A stretch of DNA of 64,000 nt from Epiperipatus broadwayi (GCA_028023455.1 JAQFVV010000317.1:507501-571500), one strand, 5' to 3'. Shown: positions 45,001 to 58,425, counted from the stretch's first letter. The notes: a model not told the origin generated them from the sequence alone. A program made the numbers and translations.

Positions 45001-46085
45001 TAATTTCAAGAAATTTTTTTTTTTTCTGTGAAAGAACACCCTCTTCGCTTTTGTATGTGTGTTAAATGAAATCTCTAATAGTATAGCAAAATTTTTAATA
45101 TTCATTTTTAAAGTAGGATTATTTTCTTATGATTCTGAGTGAGATTAACTATAAATGATTACTTTTAATGAAATAAATGTCAGAAGTCCTTTTTTTACTT
45201 CCATAATTTGCCTTCTGCAAGGTTTCTAAATAAAATCTTCCATTTTTATTTATTTGTCAACTGATGTTTCTCTAATAAATTGTGATGTTTCATTTATCAG
45301 TCATTTGCTTTACTGAGTTATTTAATTAAATATAGTAAGTATTTAAACTTTTTAGGATTGAATGGAGTTGAATGGAATTTTGGGAGAAATCTAAAGGTAA
45401 CCCAAGTAATGGCAATTTTCATAGTTAAATCTTGTGAAGATAATAAATAAGAAAAAGATTTTTTATATCAAAGCAAAAGCCCAAAAAATAACAGGAAAAA
45501 TTAAAACAATCCTGTATTATACTGAGAAAATTAGCCAGATGCCACATTTAATAGAGTAAATAGTAAAATATATAAGTTGATTTTTCTAGAAATATAGGAA
45601 AGAAAATGAGTTGTGTAGTTAAAAATTGCAAATCATCACAAATGAGTAGTGATTTGAAAAAAAAAATCAATACATTTCCATTACTATAGTACATATATTA
45701 ATAAAAAAAATAATTTATTAGCAAATAAAGCTAAATTTAAGTGCTATGTGAATACATGTAATATATACATATATATTGCCAACCATATATGAATAAAAAC
45801 AAAATTCAATTCTATATTGAAAATGAAGCAAAAAACAAATACAACAGTTTCTAATATTATACTACTGTTTCTTTAATAGACATAAAAAAAAAAGTAAAAC
45901 CATCATAATATACAAATTTTTCATTCATCTGCATAGTCCAAAACCAATGAAATTACAAGTTTATGATAAAAGTTTATAATCAATAGGAAATTAAAACTAA
46001 TGTCAATTTTCCATTCCTTTAATTGATATCATAAAAAAAATGAAATAATATATATGATCAGATTTTTTTTTTGATTTTTATTAAA
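42031..46085. other. Unassigned AT-rich sequence
   Basis: No gene or element is supported. Notable simple features: a G-run at 42602-42609, long T tracts (43734-43746, 44691-44704), a short GC-richer patch at 43330-43450 with no motif, and A-runs at 44109-44121. Short open frames here (42623-42838, 43348-43530, 44191-44382) show only AT-biased composition. Confidence 0.45.
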
Positions 46086-46098
46086 GAAGTTTAACTTC

Positions 46099-46099
<1 letters not shown>

Positions 46100-46185
<86 letters not shown>

Positions 46186-46213
46186 GATGATGATGATGAT
46201 GATGATGATGATG
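46100..46213 (+). repeat. Compound microsatellite (TTA)n(TGA)n
   Basis: About 28 TTA units run directly into about 10 TGA/GAT units. It is preceded by the perfect mini-palindrome AAAGAAGTTTAACTTCTTT (46084-46102). The GAT part has the same unit as the LINE 3' end. Confidence 0.95.
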
Positions 46214-46984
46214 CAAATTTACAAATGGAAAAGATAGAAATTAAATTTGCAAAATAAAGTTTATTGTCAACAATAAGTGAAATTTAAATTTAATTAGTTG
46301 ATAGTATCCGGTGTCATATTACTAAATTATTGTATTAGCCAAGATTAAAAGAAAAAACATGTATTTGTAGAGATTATACTTATCCCTATGTTGTGTGAAA
46401 ATCAGTAAAAAAAATTTGTAGTATTTTCTAAAAATAATAAAGAAAGATTGATTCTACACTAACAGTTTATTATCAGTAACAAATGAAACAAATAAAATTT
46501 ATATAGGGACAGGTTTTTTTATGCCAGTTTAATGGACATAAAACATTTTTGTAAAGAAGTTAAAGTTACTCATAAGTTGAATAAAAATCTCATTTTTTAT
46601 ACATTAATTTCAAAAGCAAAAAAAAAGTGATTTTCTATGGTAAATATTAATTTTGAAAAGAAATTGTTAAAATGTGTTTACAGTTTTAATATTTGTGCAA
46701 TATTACATTACTTTTTTAATATAATATGACGTAGTTAAATAGTAAGTAACCATTTTTGTAATGAATTTTAGTTTACCTATGAATATATAAATTTGAATTT
46801 TATTTGCAATTTTAACAATGAAACTCAAAACATTTGATATTGCATATTAATTTTTTTTTTTTTTTTAAAAAATGGCAATTAGTTTTTTTATTTTTGTTTA
46901 AAATTACATAACTAATTTGATATAAAAATATGTTCTTGGAATACTTTTATTCTTTATATAAAAAAAAGTTAATTTATTGAAAAG
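46214..46984. other. AT-rich, no gene recognised
   Basis: A/T tracts only, including a T16 run followed by an A-run near 46851-46871. Confidence 0.5.
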
Positions 46985-47029
46985 TCATAACAGTTTAGTT
47001 GTTATTATTCTCAATTCTGTATAAAATAG

Positions 47030-48900
47030 ATGAAAATGTGCAAAATTTTGTGCTATAAGACTGACCATAAAATAATATCTCTTCTCTCCTCTCTCGGATT
47101 TACTAGATTTTCCATCGGCCATTCAGCTTCAGGTGGAGTCGGTATTCTTCTTAGCAAATCAGCACCACCAAAAAGTTTCAACATTCTATTCCTAGATGCC
47201 AATATTATTATTATAGAAATAGATTATTGGGGTTATCCGATCATCATAGCTTATATTTATACAGCCAAAGACACCTCTCAATATCTAAAAATAGTTCATA
47301 TCCTAAATGCCATCAACGCTAGCAGAGCCTCCCCTACCATTCTTCTCGGAGACTTTAACACCACCTACAATGACTTCAACAAGAGATTTTTGCATCTAAT
47401 AAATCGCAGATTAATGTGTGGAGAGGCTTCTTCCCACCCGACTTACTCTTTCTATACTAAAACTAAAAGTCCCTAATTGATCTGTTTACTACACCCCAGA
47501 CCTCCATTTCAACCTTGTGGCCTTAACCCCTGTTGCTTTCTCCGATCACTCTGACTTACACCCCATCCCTACACCTATAGATGGACCTGAAAACAGCCAT
47601 GACACCCAATCAAACAGACCAAGGAACTGAGCATACATCTATTTCCAGAAAATAAACATCCTTTCCCTCCCTGCTGAGGAGGGCTGTTTTCCTTCTCGAT
47701 TCTTCAGTCCATATTAAACACCACACCAGGAAAATCAAAGGACCAAAGGCTCTAAAGACCTAACAGACATTAATATACAACTTCAACCACCAATTCACAA
47801 AACAGAAAAATACTTCCTTAAAAACCCTACAAAACAACAAAATCCCTTGCAGAATATATTTCCATCAGAAGACCAAAGCTTCTTAGCACAACAACACTCT
47901 GGACGAGACACCTCAGAGGGCACTGGGTACAAAAAAACAAACACTCCCACACCATATACTAAGGTACCAATCTCAGGCTATCCAAGACACACACGAACAA
48001 CGCCAATAAGCAAAAAGAGGGCCCCCCAGTAAACAGCTGGTTGGATGCTGGAGACCCCAGCGAACATGGCATCACAGAAATCCAAATTAAAAGAAGATAT
48101 CACACTCCCTGACAGCATTCATCCTGGCCTTCACGGCATCCCAAATTTCCTTCTCAAACACCTCAGTCAATTCACTGTTCCAATTATTAAAAAGATAGAT
48201 CACCTAGCTTCCGGCTACAGAAACATAGCGACTTTACCCTGTGGCACTTGTGCCTTTTATTAAAAAGCAAAACCACTAAACGACATTAACAGTATCCGAC
48301 CAATATCCATGACCCCACTGCTTATCAAGATTATAGGTCAGTCATTAAGGACCAAATCCAACCTCAAATTCTTAGCAATATCTCGCCAAACCAATACGGA
48401 AAAAGGGACATCAACCTCGCACGCAGTCCAATATAACTGCACTGTTCAATCAATCAGAGTACATCGAAATCCAAACCTGCCCCAACTGATGTTGCAGCGC
48501 TTCGATTCAGTACAGATCAACACCTTCTGGATATTCTGATGGAATACGACTTCCAGCTGCATTGTTCAGATTATCAGCAACTGCTCAACAACGTTTCTCT
48601 CTCTTGATGGCAGATCACCCGGTTTCCAGCCACAAGTCGACCTCAGATCCGCCGGCCCTTTCTTCACAGCAACCAACCCCTTCTGGTGGATATAGAAAAA
48701 CCTCCCTGGAAATTCCTTCCTTCTCTCAATAAAGTTCAAGACGCATACATAGATGACATCATGGTTGTGCTTCCCACTTAAATACCTTCCCATCTCATGA
48801 ACACTTAAACAGAAATACAGTGAAACTTGGCCTACAAATTTTAACAAACTTCCATCTGGAAGATAATGCTGAAACAAATCAACTCTTCCTTTCGCTAAAC
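47030..48900 (+). pseudogene. Decayed L1/Tx1-like LINE: endonuclease and RT
   Basis: The frame 47030-47476 holds the endonuclease: SASGGVGILLSKSAPPKS, IIIEIDYWGYPIIIAYIYT and TILLGDFNTTYNDF. After a stop the continuation at 47485-47580 reads YTPDLHFNLVALTPVAFSDHSDLHPI, whose SDH is the terminal endonuclease motif. RT blocks follow: DSIHPGLHGIPNFLLKHL (about 48110-48165), SIRPISMTPLLIKIIGQSL (about 48290-48350) and LMLQRFDSVQ (about 48487-48515). Catalytic YxDD is not readable. Base composition is clearly richer in GC than the flanks. Many stops show it is inactive. The clade is tentative. Confidence 0.72.
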
Positions 48901-49109
48901 CACAAAGAACCTTGGCTTCCCAACTTCAAACTCCAACTCAATGGCAAGAATGATTCAAGATGCAACCTCCAATCAACTGACCATCACCACTTCCTCTCTA
49001 GGTAACCTTCATTATATGGAAAGGTTAGCCCCTCAACTGACATAATGCCAAAACCATTACTTCCACATAAAACACTAAACGTTTCAAAATAAAAAACCGA
49101 TTAGCACCA

Positions 49110-49800
49110 AACTCTCTGGAGAGGAAGACTGTTGCCTAGCTTGCGGGACCAACGACCACGCGTCAATGGACTGTCATTCCACTCAAACAGGCAATCTTTT
49201 ACAAAACTCACATCTCATAACTGACCCTCCTATGGACTCCAACTTATGAAAAATACACCAACTGACATCCCCCGCCCTTTTCCAGTTCATGCCTTGCTAA
49301 AGCACTACAACTTTAACCACGCCTCTAACCTTAACCAAAACACTTTGTGGGAAACATACAATCTAATCAACTATAACAACAACCCATTAAAACCAGCCTA
49401 AAAAACCAACCAAAACAACACTTCAAAGGGGTGAACCCAAACCTGGACCATCATAAAACTTGACCCACAAATTGGTTCTTTACACCGAAGAGGTTTACTA
49501 GCATGACCCTAAGTGGTTTGGCGTGAAGAGAAACCACGCCTACACCGCTGTCCAGACTTAAAATACTGAAAGAAATCATAACATTCTTACAAAGACTGAA
49601 ATGATTTCACTTGAAAAGCCATTAATAGTGGACTTTCAATAATAGGCCACGCCTTTATTCCATTGGATGTGAGATGCAAACCATGGAACCCGCCACAAAC
49701 ATACCTGTACCAACTCTCAAAAACAAGCGGCGCCCTGCTCAGTAACTTGAACACCTGGCCTAACCCACCTTCTGAGTCAACTCCCACCTACCCGACTAGA
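49110..49800 (+). pseudogene. CCHC zinc-knuckle sequence and following remnant
   Basis: In the same GC-rich block, downstream of the RT pieces, EEDCCLACGTNDHASMDCHS (about 49127-49186) contains a perfect C-x2-C-x4-H-x4-C zinc knuckle. Decayed coding follows, for example KRFTSMTLSGLA (about 49490-49525) and LPPTRLE near 49790. Either it is the C-terminal knuckle of the LINE above or the gag-like ORF1 of an adjacent copy; gag-type spacing favours ORF1. Its sequence after the knuckle has no recognised domain. Confidence 0.5.
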
Positions 49801-51637
49801 ATAGACATATTAAAGAAAATAGTCGTGTATTAAAAAAAAAAACAACAAGTTCTCGTTTCATACTACACAACCCTATTAACCTAACCACATAGTGTATAAC
49901 AACTACTAACTAACACTAGCCATATGTTAATCGACTTATAATATTGTACAATTTATTCATTAACTTATCCATTATCAAAATGTAATCACTATTTATTACT
50001 AATAAAATTTTTTGTTGAAATGAAATGTGTATCTTGAAAATGTAACAATAAACAATTTTCATGAAATAGTCATTTTTGCAATACACCAGTTTTAATTCTT
50101 TCACATTTCAATGTGTTTCCACCTTCCCATAGTGGCAAATTTGAGTTAGTTCACCATTTTGATTATAGTATTAAAATCTTTATTCAATGTTATGTCTATA
50201 AATTGGCTTTGATTTGTTGAAATATAAGTTTACAAATGAAAACATTTTTTTATAAAATCATATTTGAACTGCCAAATAAAAATGTAAAATATATAATGAC
50301 AACAATTTTTTTAATTGGTTCTTTCTCATAATGGAAAAAGTAAATTAATAACATTCTTGGTGAATAAATCCAACTTATTTAACACAAAAATTCAATATTA
50401 CACTGTTCGTATTTAACATCATTTTTTTGTTACTTCAAATTTCTTAATGTGTATTTTTAAAATGAAACTTATTTCAAAAACATCTAAGTGTAAACCTAAA
50501 TATGTTGTCTTATTAGTAATTATTATAGAAATATCCTTAAAAATAATTATAAATATTTAAATAAACTATGAAATTATGCAATTTTTTTTCTTATTGCTGG
50601 GAATAATGAAAGGATAGTTTAGAAATGTGTTAATACTTCCAATATTTAAAGCATCTACCAATCAGAGATATTTTATTTTTTTGCCAGCATGTTTGAAGTT
50701 TTTCCCTATGGAATATTGACATTTTAAGATTTTTTAAAGCTGATGAACCAATTTTTACTTTATGTTTAAATTTAACCATAAAAGTAACAAAGATAGCCAT
50801 AAAAGAATGATTTAAAATTATGTTTAGCAAGCAGCACCATTATAATACTTCATAACATTATGCAACTGACAATCAATAAGTTAAAAAATGAATGAAAAAG
50901 CTTAAACTTTTATTATGAACTTTTTACCACTTAATAATGTAAAATTTCAAATAAATGTAAATTGGTAATGGATTTAGATGTTTGTTTTCGTAATTACATT
51001 TTGATCTCTGCCTTTTTTAAAAAAACAAGGCTGGCCTGTAATGGGAAACTGCACACTACCTGGTTTTTACTATCTGGGTCCTTAAAAAAAATGATTTTTT
51101 AGCTGTATAATATATAAAATAAGTCTTCAAGAATTATTTATTAATACATTTATAGTACTTTGTTTTTTGTAGTAATTTACATATGTGAAAGTTTCAAATT
51201 AGAGCACAATATTGATTTGCATATTTTTTCTAGTTAGCATGTGCAAACTATAAGAAAAAATCGTCCATTTTGTTTTCAGAATTTGAAAAAAAGAATGTGT
51301 TCTGTCTTGCAAGTTTTTTTTTTATTTTTATAAAAAAAAAAGGGGGTATATATATATATTTTTTTTGAACAATGCTCAATTTCATATACTATTAATAAAT
51401 ATTTTTATTATACGTTTTATTTGATATAAATATTTCATATAAAGATGTACAAATAAATTTGCAAATATTTCCCTTTTTTAAAAAAGAAATCTTGAATTAT
51501 TATAATATCTTACAGTACTTATTTATTTCATAAGCCCAAATATTTCAAAGTGTTAAAATGTAAATTACATATTTATAATTTAGTAGATCAAATATCTTTC
51601 TGATCTAAATTATATATATATATATATAGAGAGAGAG
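49801..51637. other. AT-rich, no gene recognised
   Basis: Homopolymer A/T tracts; a small GC-richer patch at 51025-51080; (TA)n at 51345-51360 and 51610-51626. No repeat or ORF supported. Confidence 0.5.
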
Positions 51638-52012
51638 ACTTCAGACCACTCAAAGAAATATGGAGAGATGCATGTTGGGAATAACAAGAAGGGATCGGAA
51701 ACGTAATGTATGGGTAAGGGAGCAAACAGGTGTTACTGACCTCATTGAAAAAATTAAAAGACTGAAGTGGAGTTGGGCTGGACATATTGTTAGAAGAAAT
51801 GATAACAGATGGACATTGGAATTTTAAACTGGATTCCAAGAGATTGTAAAAGACCCAGAAAGAGCCCACATGTGAGATGGGTGGATGAAATAAGAAAGTG
51901 TGCAGGGGTGATGTGGAGAAGAGAAGCTAAAGATAGGAAAAGATGGATTGAACTTGGAGAGACTTTCATCTTGCAGTGGATTGATAATGGTTGATGATGA
52001 TGATGATGATAT
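51638..52012 (+). pseudogene. RTE-like LINE 3' fragment with GAT tail
   Basis: Plus-strand match to the C-terminal region of LINE copy 3 (37870-38220). It begins ACTTCAGACC after (TA)n(GA)n and ends at GGTTGATGATGATGATGAT. The frame 51809-51994 reads MDIGILNWIPRDCKRPRKSPHVRWVDEIRKCAG, then MWRREAKDRKRWIELGETF and LQWIDNG, stop. A severely 5'-truncated insertion, the common fate of LINE copies. No clear target duplication. Confidence 0.88.
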
Positions 52013-53520
52013 ATTACATTATTTTATGTTATATATGCAATATCCAATTTAGTAAATCAAATGTTTTACTGATTTCCTATATATATATAATGTAGAATAA
52101 TAATTTGGTACCAATGCTATCATGTTCTACAAAATATGAATTGTTAAAAAGATTTCTTGATTATATATTTTATAATAGATAAGAAGATTAAGCAATAGGT
52201 GTAAAATCAAAGGTCAACTTCCATAAAGTCATTATGCAATGGGATAATCATTTTTAATTTTTATATTTTTTTAGACTTCAAATATTAGTTTTTGAATATT
52301 TTCAAATATTAAATATTGTATTTCTTTGTAACAATTTAAGTGAGGTCATAAGTAATCAAACTTTACTAAATTGGAATATTTACATCAAATTCAAAATGAA
52401 AATTATCAATTAAATCAACAGAAGTATACATTTAAGTATATATGTGCAGAAGTGTGTATTGATAATAATTCACAAAATAAAAAAGAAAATGTGTTACAAT
52501 GACTAACAAAGCAATTGCTGAAATCTTAGATAAATAAATATTTAGATTTAGTAAATATTTATAAAATAATAGAATATAAAACATATTAAAATTATTAATA
52601 TTAAACGATTAATAAAATTGTATTACAATATGGAGGTTTATTAATAAATAGATAAATGCATTTCATTTATTTGTTTATAATAAATTGATGTTAAACATTT
52701 TTTTTATAATTATTTTATTGTTTTGTATTTCAAAAATGATTACACTTTCCTGACAATTGGGGAAAATTCATAGAATCTCACCTGATTATTTATATTACCA
52801 TGGTAACAACACAGAAATCAACTACAAGGAGAGATTGTGGAAAATTTTGACATCATGGGAGAAAACTTATAAATATCAGTAAATTAAAATAAGAAATCAA
52901 TCTATAAAATGTTCAGTGTAGAGTAATATCAGTCATGTTTTGGGGTCGAAAACATCTGAGAGTCTATCCTAAACAAGAGTGTGTCTCCATTTCAGAAGCA
53001 GTAATGGTTATATTTTTAACTAAAATATAAAAGGGAAAACCACTTTTTTTTTTAATTTCAGTTAAGAAAATTTAAGATTTGCAATATTGAAATTCTGGAG
53101 TATCCAACTAAATTTATTTAAAGGATTAAACTGGGTTAGCTTTTAATATGTGTTCCAGTAAAATTTTGAATTATTGTCGCAGGATCTTATCCATTAAAGG
53201 AATCATTTAGTGAAGGTTGATGGAAATGTCTCATATATAAAGGAATAAATAATATATTGTTATTGAATAGAAACTATTGAAATAATTTTATTTTACAATT
53301 AAAGAGATTACAGGAATTCAAAATATACATTTAATATTTGAGATTAATATTTTTCAAAACGGATTAATTTGATTGTGATGATTTTAATCTTCAATAAACT
53401 TGAATAATAGTACTACAAATCATTAAATTTGCTGTTGTTTGTGAGTCCTATTATTATTAAATTGGGGAATGTTTGATATTTGATTGCCGTATAAACTTTA
53501 TATGAATGATGTATTATTTG
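52013..53520. other. AT-rich, no gene recognised
   Basis: Only short A/T-rich open frames; no repeat identified. Confidence 0.5.
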
Positions 53521-53619
53521 GGTACTTACATATTAGTCCTGTGACATGGAGCATGTATTAGACATGCTGCCCCTTTTCACATTTATATTAATCTGCTGAT
53601 AATTTTGTAATCTTGTTAT

Positions 53620-53705
53620 TTGTCCAAAATAACCTGTACGTGGATCTTGTATATATTTTTGCAAAAATTTATGAAAATAACGTGTACATGGATCTTTTGT
53701 ATATG
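53620..53705. repeat. Short tandem duplication inside TIR element
   Basis: AATAACCTGTACGTGGATCTTGTATAT (53626-53652) and AATAACGTGTACATGGATCTTTTGTATAT (53675-53703) are near copies, about 49 bp apart. Confidence 0.75.
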
Positions 53706-54924
53706 ACAATTTCCCATGATTTACAAAGTTATCAGCAGGTTGAATGCATATGTTAAAAGGCATAGCATGTCTAATATGTGCTATGTATCACAGGGCTACT
53801 ACTACTTTCACACAAAAAATATAAACAATTTGGAGCATAATTTACCAAAAAAAAACAAAAAAAAACAGAAATATATGTATACACCATTTACCTGAAGAAG
53901 TATAACAATACTAAAGATATCAATTTCAGCAAAAAAAAAAAAAATCATCGTTCTTAAAATGTACATTTATACGACTTTTTACAAGAAAAAATAGGTAAAT
54001 TTACAACTATAGATTACTCATGTAACCAAAGCAACCCAAACTATGTAAAACCATGTAACTAATCCACAGTATGTAAAAATTCCTATAATCCGGTGTAAAA
54101 TAATAAATCAACTTATATATATATATAAACCTACAACTATGGATTGCCCATGTCAGCAATCCATGCTATGTAAACTCTAGTAACCCTTTAAAACAAGTAA
54201 AGCTTATCATTATATTATAACATTGTCGTGAATATATATTTATAACAATACTAAACGATATTAAACAAATACATATGACATTTACACAAAAAAGTATAAA
54301 TTTTATAACTATACTAAAAATATGAATTTCAGCAAAAAACTACAAGGTGCCATTAAGGACAAAACAATGACTAATTTATAAGAATTGGCTAAAATATTAT
54401 TTAAAAAAGCATAAAATATACACATATGTTATTTACTGCACAATATATAACAGGAATTGTCACAATGAATTCTAAGTTGTCTGTCAATCAAATTTTTGGG
54501 GCAAAATGGACAGTTCAAGAAAAAAAAATTTTCTTCCAAAATTAATACGCAATTGCACAGTTTATAGTCTGAATGGGATTTTGTCAGTAATGAATAAATG
54601 TTTTTTTTTAAAAAAAAATAAAATGAAGCAAAATTATTCATAACACTTTTATTAATTATACATATTGGCAGTCAATTTGTTTTTTCGTTCATTATGTATA
54701 ATCAATGCATCATCATCTTCATGATATCTATGCTAAATCCTGCCAAATATGAATCCAAGTGTTGACGTAATGTTCTACACTGTTGCTTATTATGCTATTT
54801 TGCTGAACCCCAAAGTCTTTTGATGTTTTGGGAAAGTATGGTTGTTTACTCACTTAAAATCAAATGAATTAAGCAACAATGAAAATGAAATGAACAATAA
54901 CTACAAAAAAAAAAATCCAATGCA

Positions 54925-55140
54925 ATTGAAATCAAGACTGTTGTCAGAATGAAATCTTGACAAAAAGTGGGCAAAAAAAATTGTTTTTTGAAAAAAAAAA
55001 AAAATTCTTACCAGATCGGAGAAAAGAAATGTGAAAAAATGCAAGTGAAATCAAACTATTGTCAGAATGAATTCTTGACAAAAACTGGGCAGAAAAAAAT
55101 TGGTTTTGAAAAACAAAAACCAGATGGAGATCAGATAAAA
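54925..55140. repeat. Tandem duplication, ~107 bp unit, inside TIR element
   Basis: GAAATCAAGACTGTTGTCAGAATGAAATCTTGACAAAAAGTGGGCA and GAAATCAAACTATTGTCAGAATGAATTCTTGACAAAAACTGGGCA head two adjacent units, both continuing into A-rich sequence and ACCAGAT-GGAGA. Confidence 0.85.
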
Positions 55141-55288
55141 AACATGTTTTATGCAAAATCAAATAACAACATAGTAGGGTTTACCTGGTTTTATTTGTTC
55201 TAATTACAATGTTACACATTTATTGTGGATGTGAAAAGATGCATCAGGTCTAATACATGCCATGTCACAGGACTAGTATGTAAATACC

Positions 55289-56551
55289 ATTATTTGTTTG
55301 GGTTTTAATAAGTTAATAAATTATTAGAGTAGTAAATATACAAAATCTGACAATATAGCTCCCTTGGAAATTTAGGTAATATACTTTGCATTCAACATTT
55401 AAGGGTATAATATGACACAAGTGAAAATGAATACATATTAACTCTTTGTTCGTGGAGAGATTGCATTTTTTAACTATTATTTTAAATTTATCTATATATA
55501 TATTAAGTTACATTCCATCATTTGTTATAAAATTTTAAAGTTCCTTTCTAGATTCAAATTTGAGTAAAACTATCTAGAATAAGTATTAAATTTTTCAGTA
55601 TAAAGGAGTTATTTATATTTGGTTCACTGAATACTAAGTGTTAAATATATGCTAGAAATTAATAAATTACGAGCTGAGAATTGTTGTTGTGATATAATTT
55701 ATATTCATTTTCCACTAGTATGGTAAAAAAGGATTAAAATACTTCAGTGCATAAGTTTTTATAAAATAAACCTTATGATAATAGAACTTGAATTGAAACT
55801 TAAGTGGATAAAAAGAGTGCAAATATATAAGTATTGAATTTATTGTTTTGAGATACTTTATTCGATTATATGTGTAAAGTAAAAGTGGGGTGAAACATTT
55901 CAATCCATATTTTACAATATGTATGTTATATTGCCACACATATCGTGAGTTTATACTTTAGATGTAGATATAATCAATACACCACATACTCACCTTCAAA
56001 AGAGCCCAACATTCAGCTTTAGTGTTTGTTGTCCTATGAAGATAATTTATATTATAAACATTTATTTTTAATATTTGTTGTCTTATAGTGATGATTTCTA
56101 TTTTAATATTATATTGTTTTGTTATTTACATGAAATAAACAATTTTGTTATTTTTGTTGGATTATATGGGTATTATTCTTTAATCACCATTTTGATATCA
56201 TTTAAGTTCAGATCAAGACATCACACGACTGGATTCTTTAAGGTTACTTAAATATTTTTATTATATTTGCTATTTGAATTCAATAAATTAAAAGTAGAAT
56301 GCGTATATAAAAATCCCTGGTACTTATATTCATTTTGATTGTAATAAATGTTTAGTAAAGAAAAGCCCTGAGATAATTATTACGATATGTCTTAATGAAT
56401 ATTTATTAATAGAAACCCTGTGGTTATGTAATCAATGAATAGATAAACCAGAATAATATAACTATGAAATCATTTAATAATAAACCAGTAGTTGATATAT
56501 TATAAAAATTATATATTATATTTTAAAAGTTTAGTAGTCAATATTTAAATC
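55289..56551. other. AT-rich, no gene recognised
   Basis: No ORF or repeat supported; the minus-strand open frame 55715-55939 is AT-biased with no motif. Confidence 0.5.
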
Positions 56552-56589
56552 TTGAGAAATTATATATTTACATTGTTTATTTATTTTGT

Positions 56590-56850
56590 TTGGAAATCTG
56601 GAGTGAGTGCGTTCGTGAGGGTTGAGTTTTATAAGACTCAACCTTATGCGAATGCGTTTTCAGTACTCACAAACGCAACTGGAATTGCGTTTTCAATTCT
56701 TCAACGTCTTACTTATCTAGTCTCTTCCAGACAAAGTCAGAATACGAGATTGCAATCTGGATTGTCCAATGTGTTTGCTATCGATCAGCAAAAAGTTTTA
56801 CATCGATCGTTTGGGGTTTAAGCGTTGTTGTCTGATTCTTTACATTTTCA
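56590..56850 (+). other. GC-richer island with strong hairpin and 89-codon open frame
   Basis: The open frame 56552-56821 (plus) would encode a product with an N-terminal hydrophobic stretch (YIFTLFIYFVWKSGVSAFV) and a polar remainder (SSRQSQNTRLQSGLSNVFAI), which I cannot assign. At the DNA level, AGGGTTGAGT (56618-56627) and ACTCAACCTT (56636-56645) form a hairpin with an 8 nt loop. The outer GTGAGT (56603-56608) and ACTCAC (56665-56670) extend it imperfectly. It also holds repeated GCGTTTTCA words. It could be an exon, a MITE fragment or a structured RNA; the evidence favours none. Confidence 0.3.
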
Positions 56851-58423
56851 CTTAGATTGAGAAATTGCAATATATATATGCATTGAAATATTACAATATT
56901 TTTTTATTTGTATTTTAAAATGTTAGAATCTTAACTATATAACTAGTATGTAGATATATAATTTTATACGTTTAAAAAAAGCTCCATTTTTGGGATTGAA
57001 AATGGTAAAAAACATGCATGGAGAAAGCGATAAACAATGCAAATATTTATTAATATAAGTAAATTAACTGATTTTTTTTTTTAACATCATTTTTATGTTA
57101 TATAAAAAATGGTAAATACATTATTAAAATATCTGTCATTTCCAGTGCAGAATATAAGTTATAAATTCGAATTTACTTGTTTTTTATTATTTTTTTAAAG
57201 AAATTTTCACTGGTAAATTACATTTAAGTTATTCTAATAAATTATAGGTTTATACTTTCTAATAATTTTTAGAATCAAAACTTGAGTTTGATTCCAGTTT
57301 CCTGATTAATGATAGATTATCTTTAAAGCATGGATAGTGAAAAAGAAAAACTACAAAACGAAAATTAATAATAATGTGTTTATAATAATGAAAGCAATGG
57401 ATGGGGGGGGGGATTTTAATGCAAAAAAAAAAAAAACTCATTAAAAAGAAAACTACTTTTGTTGTTAAAAAAATAAATGTAATTAATTTTAAAATACAGT
57501 ACTATTCAAAACTCAAAATTTGAATTTAAATGTGGCAAATCTACTGTTGCAATAAAATTGTTTAATTAAACATCAAAGCATAATTTGGTAAAAGAAGTGC
57601 ATTATCCATAAAGACAATGATAATTTATATAAAAAGATGGATTCATTAACAGTTATTGCATAACTTAAGCAGTGGGAATCAAGTTGTTTGTGTGGAAAAC
57701 TTATTTATTATTCTATTCTAGGCAGCATTAAAAGTTTGATTTGTCTCAAACTTCTCAGAAGTATTTGTTTTTCCGATCTTTAAATTAATTTGCAATATAT
57801 TGCTGTGGTAATTTCTATTTAATTATTTTTGAAATTATTTCCACTATTGTCATAACTATTTTTGAATATGAAGAAAATGTGAATGTCAGATTCTTCTCTA
57901 GATCTTTTCGTAATTTGAAAAATTCATTTTTAAAGATTCTTATATGATTGCCTTCCTATTTACTGCAATTGAGGATTTGATTCATAGTTCTTTAATAAAA
58001 TGAGATATGCTACAAAATCTTCAAAGTTTTTTTTTGTTGTTGTTTTGTTTTGCAGGATTTTTTGTCTCTGTAATCATTTGACTATGCATTCATTTTGGTG
58101 TTTGAAAATTAATGCAAGAGGGTTGGGGTTTAATATCTTTTGATGTTGTTTAAATATCTCAAATGGCATCTAATCGCTTGTTGACACTATTGTCTCTAAA
58201 TGAGGCCAATATCTTATGATTTTTATGAGAAATTTTTCACTTATTGTTTATGTTTGAACCGAAATCTTATAAATTTACAAGGATTGTAAAATTGTATTAG
58301 ATGCCATTTTTCATAATATTATACCATTATTTTTCTATTGCTAATGATGATTTATTTGTTTCAATGGTCAACTTTAGTTTCAATAATAAATATGTTTTTA
58401 TAACATAGAATAAAATGTGAATA
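56851..58423. other. AT-rich, no gene recognised
   Basis: Includes a G-run at 57403-57412. No ORF or repeat supported. Confidence 0.5.
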
Positions 58424-58425
58424 TA

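Larger units (their letters stand above)
53521..55288. mobile_element. TIR-bearing non-autonomous DNA element (~1.77 kb)
   Basis: 53521-53580 and 55231-55288 are inverted repeats of about 60 bp (GGTACTTACATATTAGTCCT and its complement; then GTGACATGG-GCATGTATTAGAC; then CTTTTCAC). A third, diverged copy lies inside at 53755-53797 in the same orientation as the right end. Each repeat contains an internal palindrome GCATGT-ATTAG-ACATGC (53551-53567). No transposase is recognisable; the short open frames inside (53533-53763, 54429-54641, 54944-55203) carry no domain. Target duplications are not clear. Confidence 0.65.
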
